From positions 62,001 through 126,000 of the forward strand of contig JADJNY010000004.1 in the NCBI GenBank assembly GCA_016714045.1: DNA of 64,000 nucleotides. Reading direction: 5' to 3'. A program made the translations under genes and the position numbers. Shown here one piece after another: positions 19,201 to 27,592 of this stretch (positions are counted from its first letter, which is position 1; each line of letters opens with the position of its first letter). Below the pieces are notes generated by a model. It saw nothing but the letters and a program-made list of their open reading frames with translations. It was not told where the DNA came from and made no database searches. This DNA is from Planctomycetota bacterium. GTDB lineage: Bacteria; Planctomycetota; UBA1135; GCA-002686595.

Positions 19201-20655
19201 GACGATCGTGGCGACGAGGTTCAGCACGGGCCGGACGCGCTCGGCCTTCAGGAGCTCCAGCGTCTTGCGTGACACCGCTCGGCCGTCGCCGCGGCAGCGC
19301 ACGGCGAGTTCCCCGAAGCGCGGCTTCAGCGCAGCCTGCACGAGGCGGTCGCGTTCGGACTTGAGGGCGAGCGGCAGCACGACGAGCCGCAGCGCGAGTA
19401 CGCACAGCGCGATCGCGAGGACGAGGCTGCCCGTCCACCCCGCGACGGCCTTCAGCGCGACCTTCAACGGTGCCGCGACCACGCCGAACAGGGTCTTCTC
19501 CTCCTGCTCGGCCTTCCAGGCGGCAACGTGCGGCTTGTCCTTGCCGGGGATCCAGAAACCCTCGGGCGTCGTGTAGCGCCCAAGGAACTCGAAGCCCATG
19601 CGCGAGAGCTTGAGCCCGATGATCGACGCGTAAAAGGAGCTGCGTCGGTCGTAGCACGGGATGACGACGGGCTTCTTCGGAAGCGCGCGCAGCGCGGCGT
19701 CGAGCTCCGGCGACGTCAGTTTGCGCGCGGGAACGTTGATCGCGCCGGGGAGGTGCCCGAGGCCTTCGTATTCGCCGGGATAGCGGACGTCGACGAACAG
19801 GACGTCGCCTTCCTCGAGCAGGCCCATGACGTCGTCCGTGTCGAGCAGCACGTCCTTGTTCGGGTAGTCGGGGAGCTCGCGCAACTCGCGACGCGCGGCG
19901 CCGCTCGCCATGTCGAGCGGTCGATCCTCGGCGATCCACTTCTCGTATCCGCCGACGATGAAGCTCACGTCGTAACCGTGCTCGCGCAGCTCGGCGCACA
20001 TCTCGGAGCTGCGGTTGCCGTTGAAGCAGAGAAGGAGCACGGGCTCGCCCTTCACGAGGTACTTCTCCGGCGCCTGCATCAGGTCCGGGTACCGCACCTG
20101 CTCGGCGCCCGCGATGCGGCCGACTTCGAACTCCTCGCTCTCGCGGACGTCGTAGACCCTGCGGAACTTCCCCGCGGACATCAGGTCCGGGATGTCCGAG
20201 GTCTGCAGGCCGTCGTCGCGCTTCCGCTGCTCGCTGAAGGAGAGCTCCTTGAGCGACACGTCGCCGACGGTGCGGCCGTCCTCCTTCGAGGAGCGCTCCA
20301 GGTTCACGTGCAGCCGGCGCTCGCGCTGGTCGCGCGCATCGAGCGCGAAGAAGCCCCACCCGAGCGCGGTCAGCACGAAGAGCGTGCACGCGGCGGCGAA
20401 GGCATTGCGCCACGCACGCGACGAGCCCGGGGGGACGCCGCGCTTCGTGCGACCGCGAAAGAACCAGCTCCCCAGCACGATCGAAACGAGCCCGAGCACC
20501 TGCGCCGCGCTCGCGAACAAGTTGACGACCAGGTCTGGAGACGGGATGGCGCGGGCGCGATCCGACGTGACGAACACTACCGCGACCGCGGCGGCCAACG
20601 CGCGTCCGGCGATGCGGGACGCACAGGGGTTCGACCTCTCGATGCGGGGGGACAT
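16270..20655 (-). CDS. Giant fusion: rhodanese x2, YidC/Oxa1-like, PEP-synthase/PPDK-like, PilZ-like
   Basis: 1461 residues. Order: two or three N-terminal membrane helices (about 13-35, 45-66, 85-105); rhodanese 1 (155-245, Cys210 in LLLCFNGNRS); rhodanese 2 (270-380, Cys334 in VIPCYDRRSS); a YidC/Oxa1-like region (403-595) with ALRLVVLPLALKSERD, VLNLVATIVQLVLF, WAWIPDLGEADPRYVLPI and ATNVYLVLNLLLLLAQ; a PPDK/PEP-synthase ATP-binding domain (615-845: GCGNKAIRLAQLA, VAVRSSGLKEDG, YAGVFESIL); a helical linker; a phosphohistidine domain (1245-1340, catalytic His1303 in GGWLSHAAIQARE); and a PilZ-like tail (1345-1425). All catalytic positions look intact. It is divergent from the PhnD-like/histidine kinase pair. 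No single function can be stated; sulfur transfer, membrane insertion and phosphotransfer are joined in one membrane protein. Confidence 0.85.
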   Translation of the reverse strand: MSPRIERSNPCASRIAGRALAAAVAVVFVTSDRARAIPSPDLVVNLFASAAQVLGLVSIVLGSWFFRGRTKRGVPPGSSRAWRNAFAAACTLFVLTALGWGFFALDARDQRERRLHVNLERSSKEDGRTVGDVSLKELSFSEQRKRDDGLQTSDIPDLMSAGKFRRVYDVRESEEFEVGRIAGAEQVRYPDLMQAPEKYLVKGEPVLLLCFNGNRSSEMCAELREHGYDVSFIVGGYEKWIAEDRPLDMASGAARRELRELPDYPNKDVLLDTDDVMGLLEEGDVLFVDVRYPGEYEGLGHLPGAINVPARKLTSPELDAALRALPKKPVVIPCYDRRSSFYASIIGLKLSRMGFEFLGRYTTPEGFWIPGKDKPHVAAWKAEQEEKTLFGVVAAPLKVALKAVAGWTGSLVLAIALCVLALRLVVLPLALKSERDRLVQAALKPRFGELAVRCRGDGRAVSRKTLELLKAERVRPVLNLVATIVQLVLFTVFFGVVGGVAKGAQHGWAWIPDLGEADPRYVLPIVVGLLLGALVVASAASATRARLVVALAAAVAIGALVSMISAATNVYLVLNLLLLLAQTLAVRAWFERRQRDEATPDYADSAVVPLRDSDRAEGCGNKAIRLAQLARAGLPVPDGFVVTRAALERRRSAGSWFAKDRIAIERAFATLGAERVAVRSSGLKEDGADKSYAGVFESILDVRAETLFTALDEVAESLASARAQVYSGSAAEFGAVLVQRMVPAEFAGVLFTEHPATSGACAVELVRGLGDALVSGRADPMGFRFGRVSGRPWSAKDASTAPPVELAPLLELGRRVEALFGRPQDVEWAYADGRFLLLQARDITRRAGSGSSPTALRERERARLLELARGARQDEVVLGQNELSELLPEPTPYSLSWMEAMWAHSGSTDLACRELGMPYDVDPDSPAFVVGAFGATFVNRREERARLSKGPGALASFRLSRAADELERAWREDHLPTFLREARLREALDLEQLSFKELVELHAETERRILEESYLAAERVNIAADFYMKSAVRALEKHGLDPAQHLAHLPETVVHQAMERLAAAGRGEADLSAFQKLFGHRAPQDYELSQARYAENPKLARAMAQRAGAHSANSAPHATPELGARVLKLQVERARRFQALKEEAKHHALRDFAFLRTLLVEMGERLHVGDGIFQLVRAEIAHLAEPAFRQEEAPRRIRERQESARAFQGVPITGEVTLAMLEELELEQPVHADVGANGRKLKGLRVSGSGGVVGRARVLRTSEEIDHFQDGEVLVARFTDPTWTPVFPRARGIVTEVGGWLSHAAIQAREYDLTAVVGVAGAMQSLTTGDLVALHADGAVERLPERRAEDRVEVHETITLCRDTEELPGELADLSIHGALLLVPGHRLDVGEDVQLVCRMVPAGVDATIVRNGVPGIYGVRFRRPVTGSRRRCSDAARAPRADPSTFSSGRDIQIGAASEH

Positions 20656-20953
20656 GTCGTCTCTGGAGGGCGAGCTCGCCTGATCGGTTGCACGTCTGCC
20701 CGGTTCGCACGCGGGAAGCGTCGAGGCGCGGGCGCAGCCTCCGGGGGGCCGTCCAGGCGCACGGGAGGGGTCCGAGGCTCCTCCGCCCGCCGGGTCGGTA
20801 CTGAATCCGAGTCTCCGTGGAACGCGCCGGTTCGGGGGCCGTTGCAGCCGTTTTTTTCACTTGGCGGAAGGAGGCTCAGGTCCCCTCCCCGATCACCCGA
20901 CGACAACGGGAGAGTTCGAACCGTTCCGCCGCGACCGCCCCCTCGAGACGACC
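20656..20953. other. Divergent promoter region, fusion protein and PhnD-like gene
   Basis: About 300 bases with no gene. A run of seven T at about 20851-20857 follows a GC-rich stretch. It should hold promoters for both divergent units, but I cannot place them with confidence. Confidence 0.4.
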
Positions 20954-21838
20954 ATGAAGCTGCTCCTCCTCGCTCTCGTCGCCCTGCTCCCGCTCCAGCA
21001 GCGCGGTCCCACTCCTGTTTCGCGTCCGACCGAGGATCCCTCTCGGTCGACGTTGAGCCTCTCCTTCGGCGTTTACCAGTCGGACAAGGCCACGGTCATG
21101 TACCGGAAGATGACGCCGGTGCTCGAGTACCTCCAGGAGGACCTCGAGAGGCGCCTCGGCCGCCCGACGGACATCCACCTCTCCATCTTCAAGAGCTACG
21201 ACGACGGGATCGACGCGCTCGTGAAGGGTGAGATCGACTTCGTGCGCTTCGGCCCCGCCTCGTACATCACGGCGAAAGCGCGCGAGCCGAAGCTCGACCT
21301 GCTCGCGATGGAGCAGGAGAACGGTCAGAAGCGCTTCAAGGGCGTCGTGATCGTGAAGAACGACAGCCCGATCCAGAAGCTCGCGGACCTCAAGGGCAAG
21401 CGCTTCGCGTTCGGGGATCCAAACTCGACCATCGGGCGCTACCTCGTGCAGGCCGAGCTCGTGAAGGCCGGCATCCACGCGGTGGACCTCGCAGGCTTCA
21501 AGTACCTCGACCGACACGACAAGGTCGCGGCGGCCGTCGAGCTCGGCGACTTCGACGCTGGCGCCGTCATGATGGCCACGTACGAGCAGGCGAACACGAA
21601 GGGTACGCTGCGCGTCCTCGCGAGCTTCGACAACGTCACGAAGCCGTGGGTCGTCCGCGCGGGCTTTGACCCTGCCGTGCAAGCCGCGCTGCTCGAGAGC
21701 CTGAAGGCCCTCCAGGACCCTGCGGTGCTCAAGGAGCTCAAGGTGTCCGGCTTCACGTCGACGTCCGACGAGGAGTACGCGTTCGTGCGCGACGGCATGA
21801 AGGTCGCCGATGAGTTCGACAAGCGACCTGGAAGCTGA
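20954..21838 (+). CDS. PhnD-like periplasmic phosphate/phosphonate-type binding protein
   Basis: 294 residues, exported (MKLLLLALVALLPLQQ). Family text is clear: LSFGVYQSDKATVMYRKMTP, EGEIDFVRFGPASYITA-like segment at GEIDFVRFGPASYI, VIVKNDSPIQKLADLKGKR and FAFGDPNSTIGRYL, the usual oxyanion-contacting loops of PhnD/PF12974 proteins. No ABC permease or ATPase is adjacent. Instead the next gene, overlapping by 29 nt, is a membrane hybrid histidine kinase, so this protein is more likely a sensory ligand-binding subunit than a transporter component. The ligand may be a phosphonate, phosphite, phosphate or another small oxyanion. Confidence 0.88.
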   Translation: MKLLLLALVALLPLQQRGPTPVSRPTEDPSRSTLSLSFGVYQSDKATVMYRKMTPVLEYLQEDLERRLGRPTDIHLSIFKSYDDGIDALVKGEIDFVRFGPASYITAKAREPKLDLLAMEQENGQKRFKGVVIVKNDSPIQKLADLKGKRFAFGDPNSTIGRYLVQAELVKAGIHAVDLAGFKYLDRHDKVAAAVELGDFDAGAVMMATYEQANTKGTLRVLASFDNVTKPWVVRAGFDPAVQAALLESLKALQDPAVLKELKVSGFTSTSDEEYAFVRDGMKVADEFDKRPGS

Positions 21839-23765
21839 AGGCCTGGAAGCGCCGCGGCGCTTCCACAGGCTCGGGACCCGGCTGATCCTCGCCACGCTGG
21901 CGGTGCTCACGCTGGGTCACACGCTGTCCAGCCTCCACACGCTCTGGACCGAGCAGCGTTCGCTCGCCGAACAGCTCGATGCGCGCGGTCAAGCGCTCGT
22001 GACGCTCGCGTCGGCGGCGTGCATCGAGCCCGTGCTCGGCACCGACTGGCCGGTGCTGCAGACGTTCGTCGAGGGCCTCGCGAGCGGCACCACGGACGTC
22101 GCGTTCGCGCGCGTGGAGCGCCCGGACGGAACCGTCCTGCGCGAGAGCGTGAACACGTCGCGTTCCGGTCCGAGCGCGGCCTCGGTGAAGCGCTACCAAG
22201 CTGACATCCACGCCCCGGGCGACGAGGAGGGCGCGAAGGGCGAGCTCATCGGGCGCATCATCCTCGGGATCTCGACGGCGAGTCTCGACGAGCTCGAATC
22301 GCGCCGTTCGACCGAACTGATCGTCTTCTCGAGCGCTTCGTTCCTCGCCGTCGCCGCGGTGCTCGCCTTCCTCCTGCGTCGATCGGTCGCGCGTCCGATC
22401 TCGCGCCTCGACGAGCACGCTCTGCAACTGGGCCGTGGCAACCTCGACACCCCCATCGTGCTCGAGACGAACGACGAGTTCGGCCGCCTCGCGTGGACGC
22501 TGGACGAAATGCGCCAAGGCCTGCGCGGATCCTACAACGAGCTCCGCGAGCGCAACGACGAGCTCAAGCGAGTGGGCGCGATCCGCGACCAGGCGCTGTC
22601 GGACCTGGAGCGAGCGCTGGAGCAAGCCCGCGACGCCAGCCGCGCGAAGTCGGAGTTCCTCGCGACGATGAGCCACGAGATCCGCACGCCGATGAACGGC
22701 GTCATCGGAAACGCGAGCCTGCTCATCGGCACACCGCTTTCGAACGAGCAGCGGGAGTTCGCCGAGGTCATCCGCGGCTCCGCCGAGTCGCTGCGACTGA
22801 TCGTCGACGAGATCCTGGACTTCTCGAACCTCGACGCAGGTCGCATCACGCTCCAGATCGCCGACGTCGAACTGCACACCGTCTTGCGGGACGCGTCGAA
22901 CGGTCCGAAGGAGAGCGCGACGGCGAAGGGCCTCGAGTTCCACACCTACGTGGACTCCGACGTCCCCCAGCGACTGCGCACGGACGCGCTGCGCTTGCGG
23001 CAGGTGCTGCGTCACCTGCTCGAGAACGCCGTCAAATTCACCAGCGAGGGAAGTGTGATGCTGAAGGTGTCGCGCGACGGCCACCGGCACGAGCGCACCG
23101 TGCTGCGCTTCGCCGTGATCGACACCGGCATCGGCGTGTCGCGCGAACAGAGCGAGCACATCTTCGAGCCGTTCACGCAGGCCGACGGCTCCACGGCGCG
23201 CAAGCACGGCGGGACCGGCCTCGGCCTTGCGATCTGCCGCCGCATCGTGCAGCTCCTCGAGGGCGACATCGGGTGCCAGAGCGAGCCGGAAAGCGGCAGC
23301 CTGTTCTGGTTCACGATCGCCGTGGAAGAGGTCCCGAGCCTCAAGCTCGACGGACCCGCCGCGCCACTGCCCGCGATGATCTCGCCTGACTCGCGCGTGC
23401 TCATCGTCGAGGACAACCCCGTGAACCAGCGCATGGCGCAGCACATGCTCGTGCGCAACGGCTATGCCGTCGACCTGGCGGAGAACGGTTTGGAGGCCGT
23501 CGAGAAGGTCGCGAAGGAGCGCTATGCGCTCGTGCTCATGGACTGCAGCATGCCCGTCATGGACGGCTTCGAGGCCACGCGCAGGATTCGCGAGTTCGAG
23601 TCCGGCACCGACACTCACGTGCCGATCGTCGCGTTGACCGCGAACGCGATGCCGGGCGACCGCGAACGCTGCATCGAGTCGGGCATGGACGATTACCTCG
23701 CCAAACCCGTCACGATCGAGCAGCTCGTCGCGAAGATCGGCGCGATCGCGCAGCGCGCGAGCTAG
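21810..23765 (+). CDS. Hybrid sensor histidine kinase with receiver domain
   Basis: 651 residues. TM1 about 24-45, a periplasmic domain, TM2 about 168-190, HAMP, a short coiled coil, HisKA with phospho-acceptor His289 in SHEIRTPMNGVIG, HATPase_c (NAVKFTSEGS, DTGIGVS, KHGGTGLGLAI), and a C-terminal receiver with VLIVEDNPVNQRMA, phospho-acceptor Asp578 in LMDCSMPVMDG, and a conserved Lys in YLAKPV. All key residues are present. The ATG lies 29 nt inside the upstream PhnD-like gene, so the two are co-translated; the binding protein probably docks on the periplasmic domain. No separate response regulator is adjacent; the output partner must be elsewhere or be the divergent fusion gene's regulator. 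Confidence 0.93.
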   Translation: MSSTSDLEAEGLEAPRRFHRLGTRLILATLAVLTLGHTLSSLHTLWTEQRSLAEQLDARGQALVTLASAACIEPVLGTDWPVLQTFVEGLASGTTDVAFARVERPDGTVLRESVNTSRSGPSAASVKRYQADIHAPGDEEGAKGELIGRIILGISTASLDELESRRSTELIVFSSASFLAVAAVLAFLLRRSVARPISRLDEHALQLGRGNLDTPIVLETNDEFGRLAWTLDEMRQGLRGSYNELRERNDELKRVGAIRDQALSDLERALEQARDASRAKSEFLATMSHEIRTPMNGVIGNASLLIGTPLSNEQREFAEVIRGSAESLRLIVDEILDFSNLDAGRITLQIADVELHTVLRDASNGPKESATAKGLEFHTYVDSDVPQRLRTDALRLRQVLRHLLENAVKFTSEGSVMLKVSRDGHRHERTVLRFAVIDTGIGVSREQSEHIFEPFTQADGSTARKHGGTGLGLAICRRIVQLLEGDIGCQSEPESGSLFWFTIAVEEVPSLKLDGPAAPLPAMISPDSRVLIVEDNPVNQRMAQHMLVRNGYAVDLAENGLEAVEKVAKERYALVLMDCSMPVMDGFEATRRIREFESGTDTHVPIVALTANAMPGDRERCIESGMDDYLAKPVTIEQLVAKIGAIAQRAS

Positions 23766-26461
23766 GCGCTCGCTCGCCGAGCGCGTCAGGTGCCCGCTCC
23801 TCCTCGGCGGAAGGGCCGCAACCCTCGAGCAGGCTCGCGACGAGCGCGGTCCAGCCCGTCTGGTGGCTCGCGCCCAGGCCGCGGCCGTCGTCGCCGTGGA
23901 AGTACTCGTAGAAGAGCACGAGGTCCTTCCAGTGCGGGTCGTCGCGGTAGCGCGCTTCCCCGCCGTGCACGGGCCGATGGCCGTCCGCGCCGGGCAGGAA
24001 GAGGCTCGCAAGCCGCCGTGCGAGGTCGCGCGCGACGACGTCCAGCGTGACGCGCTGACCAGAGCGCGCGGGGTACTCGACCGTGAGCTCGTCGCCGTAG
24101 AAGTGGTGGTAGCGCTCGAGCGCCTCGATCAAGAGGAAGTTGACGGGGAACCAGACCGGTCCGCGCCAGTTGGAGTTGCCGCCGAAGAGCCCGGTCGTCG
24201 ATTCGCCGGGCGCGTAATCGACCACGTGCTCGCTTCCGTCGACGCGGAGCACGAACGGCGCCTCCGCGTGGACGCGCGAGACGGAGCGCACGCCGTGCGG
24301 CGAGAGGAACTCGCGCTCGTCGAGCAGGTAGGCGAGCATGCGCTCGAGCCGGTCGCGCGGCGGGATCGCGAGGATCCAGTGCCGCTCACCGCCGTGCTCG
24401 CCGCTCCGCACGTGCTGCGCGAGGTCGCGCTCGTTCGCCAGGAACCACTCCATGCGCTTCTTGAAGCCGGGCAGGCGCTCGACGACCTCGTTCTCGAGGA
24501 TCTCGACGGCGATCAGCGGGAGGAGCCCGACCATCGAGCGCGACTTGAGGCGGTGCTTCCGGCCCTCGAGCTGGATCTGGTCGTAGTAGAAGCCGTCCTC
24601 TTCGTCCGAGAGCCCCGTGCCGCCGAGCGTGTTCATCGCGTCGACGATGTGCACGAAGTGCTCGAAGAACTTGGACGCCATGTCCTCGTAGCTCGGGTCC
24701 TCCTGCGCGAGCTCGAGCGCCATCGACAGCATCGTCCCGCAGTAGAACGCCATCCACGCGGTGCCGTCCGCCTGCTCGAGCGTGGCCGCCCGTCGGCAGC
24801 GGCCGGCTGCGGTCGAACACGCCGATGTTGTCGAGGCCGAGGAAGCCGCCCTGGAACACGTTCTTCCCGCTCGCGTCCTTGCGGTTCACCCACCACGTGA
24901 AATTGAGCAGCAGTTTCTGGAACGAGCTCGCGAGGAACCGCCGATCGCGCTTCCCCGCCGGCGCGGACTTCTTGTAGACGCGCCACACGGCCCACGCGTG
25001 CACGGGCGGGTTCACGTCCGAGAACGCCCACTCGTACGCGGGGATCTGGCCGTTCGGGTGCATGTACCACTCGCGCAGGAAGAGCTCGAGCTGGCCCTTC
25101 GCAAACGCGGGATCGAGCCGCGCGAGCGGGATCGTGTGGAACGCGAGATCCCACGCAGCGAACCACGGGTACTCCCACTTGTCGGGCATCGAGATCACGT
25201 CGCGGTTGTAGACGTGGAGCCAGTCCTTGTTGCGCCCCGCTTTGCGCTCTGCCGGCGGCGCGGGCTGCTCGGGGTCGCCTTCGATCCAGGCGTCGACGAC
25301 GTAGTGATAGAACTGCTTGCTCCAGAAGAGCCCGGCCCAGGCCTGGCGCATGACCTCGCGCTCCTCGGGGCTCGCGTGTTCGGGCAGGTGGTGCTGGTAC
25401 CACTCGCGCGCTTCCTGCTCGCGCTCGGCGAAGAGCTCCTCGAACGCTCGACCGAACGCCGTGCGCGGTGCTTCGCGCTCGGCGACGAGCCGCAGACGGA
25501 GCACGCGCTCGCGACCGGCCTCGACGACGAGGCGCACGAGCGCGCCGCACTTCGTGCCGCGGCCTTTCGGGTTCACGGCGTCCTTCCGCCCGTCGACGAC
25601 GTAGGCGTGGAACGCGTCCTTCGTGTGCGGCGACGGATTCGCGGCGCCGAAGAGGCGCTCGACGTTGGTCTCGTTCTCGGTGAACAACCACTCGACGTCC
25701 ACGTCGCGGTCGTCGACGACGAAGCGGTAGCGGCCGAGCCTCGGGTCCTCGGCGAACACGTGCGCCGCGCCGCCGCGCTGGATCCACGGCCGCACCGCGC
25801 ACCCCTCCTGCGTGCAGCCCCAGCTCCACGTGTTGCGGAACCAGAGCTGCGGAAGGAGCGCGATCTCCGCGTCGTCCGGCCCGCGGTTCGCGATCGTGAC
25901 GCGGACGAGGACGTCCTCGGGCCCCGCCTTCGCGTACTCGATCTGCACGTCGAAGTAGCGCCCGTCGTCGAACACGCCGGCGTCCGTGAGCTCGAACTCG
26001 CGCTCGGCGCGCGTGCGACGCCGGTTCTCCTCGACGAGCCGCGCGTACGGATACTCGACCTGCGGGTACTTGTAGAGCCCGCGCACGTACGAGTGCGTCG
26101 GCGTCGAGTCGAGGTAGTAGTAGCACTCCTTGACGTCCTCGCCGTGGTTGCCCTCGGGCCCCGTCACGCCGAAGAGGCGCTCCTTCAGGAACGGATCGCG
26201 TCCGTTCCACAGCGCGATCGAGAAGCACAGGCGGCACTGGCGATCGGTCCAACCGAACAAGCCGTCCTCGCCCCAGCGGTACGCGCGCGAGCGCGCGTGG
26301 TCGTGCGGGAAGTACGTCCACGCGCTGCCGTCGGCGGAGTAGTCCTCGCGGACGGTCCCCCACTGCCGCTCGGCGAGGTACGGCCCCCAACGCTTCCAGT
26401 TGCGCTCGCGCGTCTGGTCTTGGTGCAGGCGATGGTGCTCGGCGGTCGGATGGCTCGGCAT
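23710..26461 (-). pseudogene. MGH1/GH63-like glycoside hydrolase split by a single-base frameshift
   Basis: Two overlapping frames make one about 916-residue protein of the MGH1-like/GH63 glucosidase family. Frame 1 (ATG 26461) runs MPSHPTAEHHRL..., with YSADGSAWTYFPHDHARSRA, EDGLFGWTDRQCRLCF, HVYNRDVISMPDKWEYPWFA and GGFLGLDNIGVFDRS. After one extra base near 24784-24785 (inside the GG of CGTGGCC) the text continues in the other frame as TLEQADGTAWMAFYCG, DEEDGFYYDQI, NSNWRGPVWFPVNFLLI and GWTALVASLLEG. Correcting that base restores one frame. The enzyme has no signal peptide, so it is probably cytosolic glucan/disaccharide-active. The 3' end overlaps the histidine kinase's 3' end by 56 bases. 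Real mutation or sequence error cannot be decided here. Confidence 0.82.
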
Positions 26462-26545
26462 GGGCTCTCGCAGGAAACAGAGTGCGGAACGAACGACTCG
26501 TCCAGCCGCCGCGCGCTCTGGATGGCGGCGCGAGCGGACGCAACG

Positions 26546-26551
26546 TATCTT
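26546..26551 (+). promoter_or_regulatory. -10 element TATCTT, leaderless arrangement
   Basis: TATCTT lies exactly 7 nt before the GTG at 26559, so transcription should begin at or next to the start codon. Supports that GTG as the start. Confidence 0.45.
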
Positions 26552-26558
26552 CGCTCGG

Positions 26559-27170
26559 GTGACGAGCGACACCAAAGCCGGCTTGGATTGCGCGGGTGAG
26601 CAGGAGCTGCTCGCCGGCCTGCGCGCAGGCGACGAGACGGCCTTCGAGACGTTCGTCCGGTCCGAGTCCCCTCGGATGCTCGCCGTCGCGCGGCGTTACA
26701 CGCGCGACGACGGCGAGGCGCGCGAGACCGTCCAGGACGCGTTCGCGGCCGCGTTGCAGGCGCTCGACCGCTTCGAAGGCCACGCGCGCCTCTCGACCTG
26801 GCTCCACCGGATCGTCGTCAACACCGCCCTCGCGCGGGCGCGCGCCCGGGCCGGGCGGCGGGAGCTCGCGATCGAGGAGCTCCTGCCCCGTTTCACCGAG
26901 CACGGGCACTTCTTCGAGGCGCCCGTGGAGTGGCTCCCCGACGCGCAGATCGAGCGGACCGAGCTCCGCGACCTCGTCCGGGAGGCGATCGCGCGTCTTC
27001 CCGAGACCTTCCGTGACGTGTTGATCCTCCGCGACATCGAAGGCCTGGACGTCGACGCCGTCGCGACGCGGCTCGGGCTCACCGCGAACGCGGTGCGCAT
27101 CCGAACGCACCGCGCTCGTCAGGCGCTCCGCACGCTCCTCGACCCGCACTTCCGAGGAGACGCCGCATGA
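26559..27170 (+). CDS. ECF-type RNA polymerase sigma factor
   Basis: 203 residues. Region 2: LLAGLRAGDETAFETFVR, ARRYTRDDGEARETVQDAF, then FEGHARLSTWLHRIVVNTAL; region 4: LPETFRDVLILRDIEGLDV followed by the helix-turn-helix VATRLGLTANAVRIRTHRAR. Clear ECF group with no extra domains. The start is a GTG, chosen because sigma homology begins right after it and a -10 hexamer stands 7 nt upstream. The last four bases (ATGA) overlap the start of an anti-sigma factor, so the two form a classic pair. Divergent from the glycosidase gene, which may be part of its regulon. Confidence 0.93.
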   Translation: MTSDTKAGLDCAGEQELLAGLRAGDETAFETFVRSESPRMLAVARRYTRDDGEARETVQDAFAAALQALDRFEGHARLSTWLHRIVVNTALARARARAGRRELAIEELLPRFTEHGHFFEAPVEWLPDAQIERTELRDLVREAIARLPETFRDVLILRDIEGLDVDAVATRLGLTANAVRIRTHRARQALRTLLDPHFRGDAA

Positions 27171-27541
27171 ACTGCAACGGCTACATGGAGCACATCAGCG
27201 CCTTCTGCGAGCGCAAGCTCGCGCCCGAGAAGGTCCGCGAGGTCGAGGCGCACGTCGCCGAGTGCCCGAAGTGCGCCGAGTTCCACCGCGTCGCGTTCGA
27301 GATCACGTGCCGCGAGGCCGTCGAGCTCTACGAGTACCTCGAGAACACGCTCTCGCCCGAACGCCGCGCCGTCTTCGAGCGCCACTTCGCGATCTGCCCC
27401 GACTGCAAGAACTACCTCGAGACCTACAAGGCGACGGTGCGTCTGAGCCGGGCCGCGCTCGCCCCCGAGCCCGCGTCGGAGCTGCCGTCCGTGTCGGAGG
27501 AGTTCGTGCGCTCGATCCTGAAGCGTCGCAAGCCGAGCTGA
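27167..27541 (+). CDS. Zinc-finger anti-sigma factor (two zf-HC2 motifs, soluble)
   Basis: 124 residues, start-stop overlap ATGA with the sigma gene. Two copies of the HxxxCxxC zinc motif are visible: HVAECPKC and HFAICPDC, each preceded by a helix with a conserved Cys (AFCERKLAPEKVREVEAHV; CREAVELYEYLENTLSPE). This is the ZAS/zf-HC2 fold that clamps ECF sigma factors. There is no membrane helix, so it is a cytoplasmic anti-sigma; redox or zinc status may control it, as in RsrA-type proteins (inference). The double motif suggests an internal duplication. Confidence 0.88.
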   Translation: MNCNGYMEHISAFCERKLAPEKVREVEAHVAECPKCAEFHRVAFEITCREAVELYEYLENTLSPERRAVFERHFAICPDCKNYLETYKATVRLSRAALAPEPASELPSVSEEFVRSILKRRKPS

Positions 27542-27579
27542 GGACGCTCGAGGCGCCTCTCGGCCGAGCCGACGTCGGA

Positions 27580-27585
27580 TAGACT
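27580..27585 (+). promoter_or_regulatory. -10 element TAGACT, leaderless arrangement
   Basis: TAGACT, then exactly 7 nt (GAATCGG), then the ATG at 27593. It implies the sulfatase gene has its own promoter and a leaderless mRNA. Confidence 0.5.
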
Positions 27586-27592
27586 GAATCGG

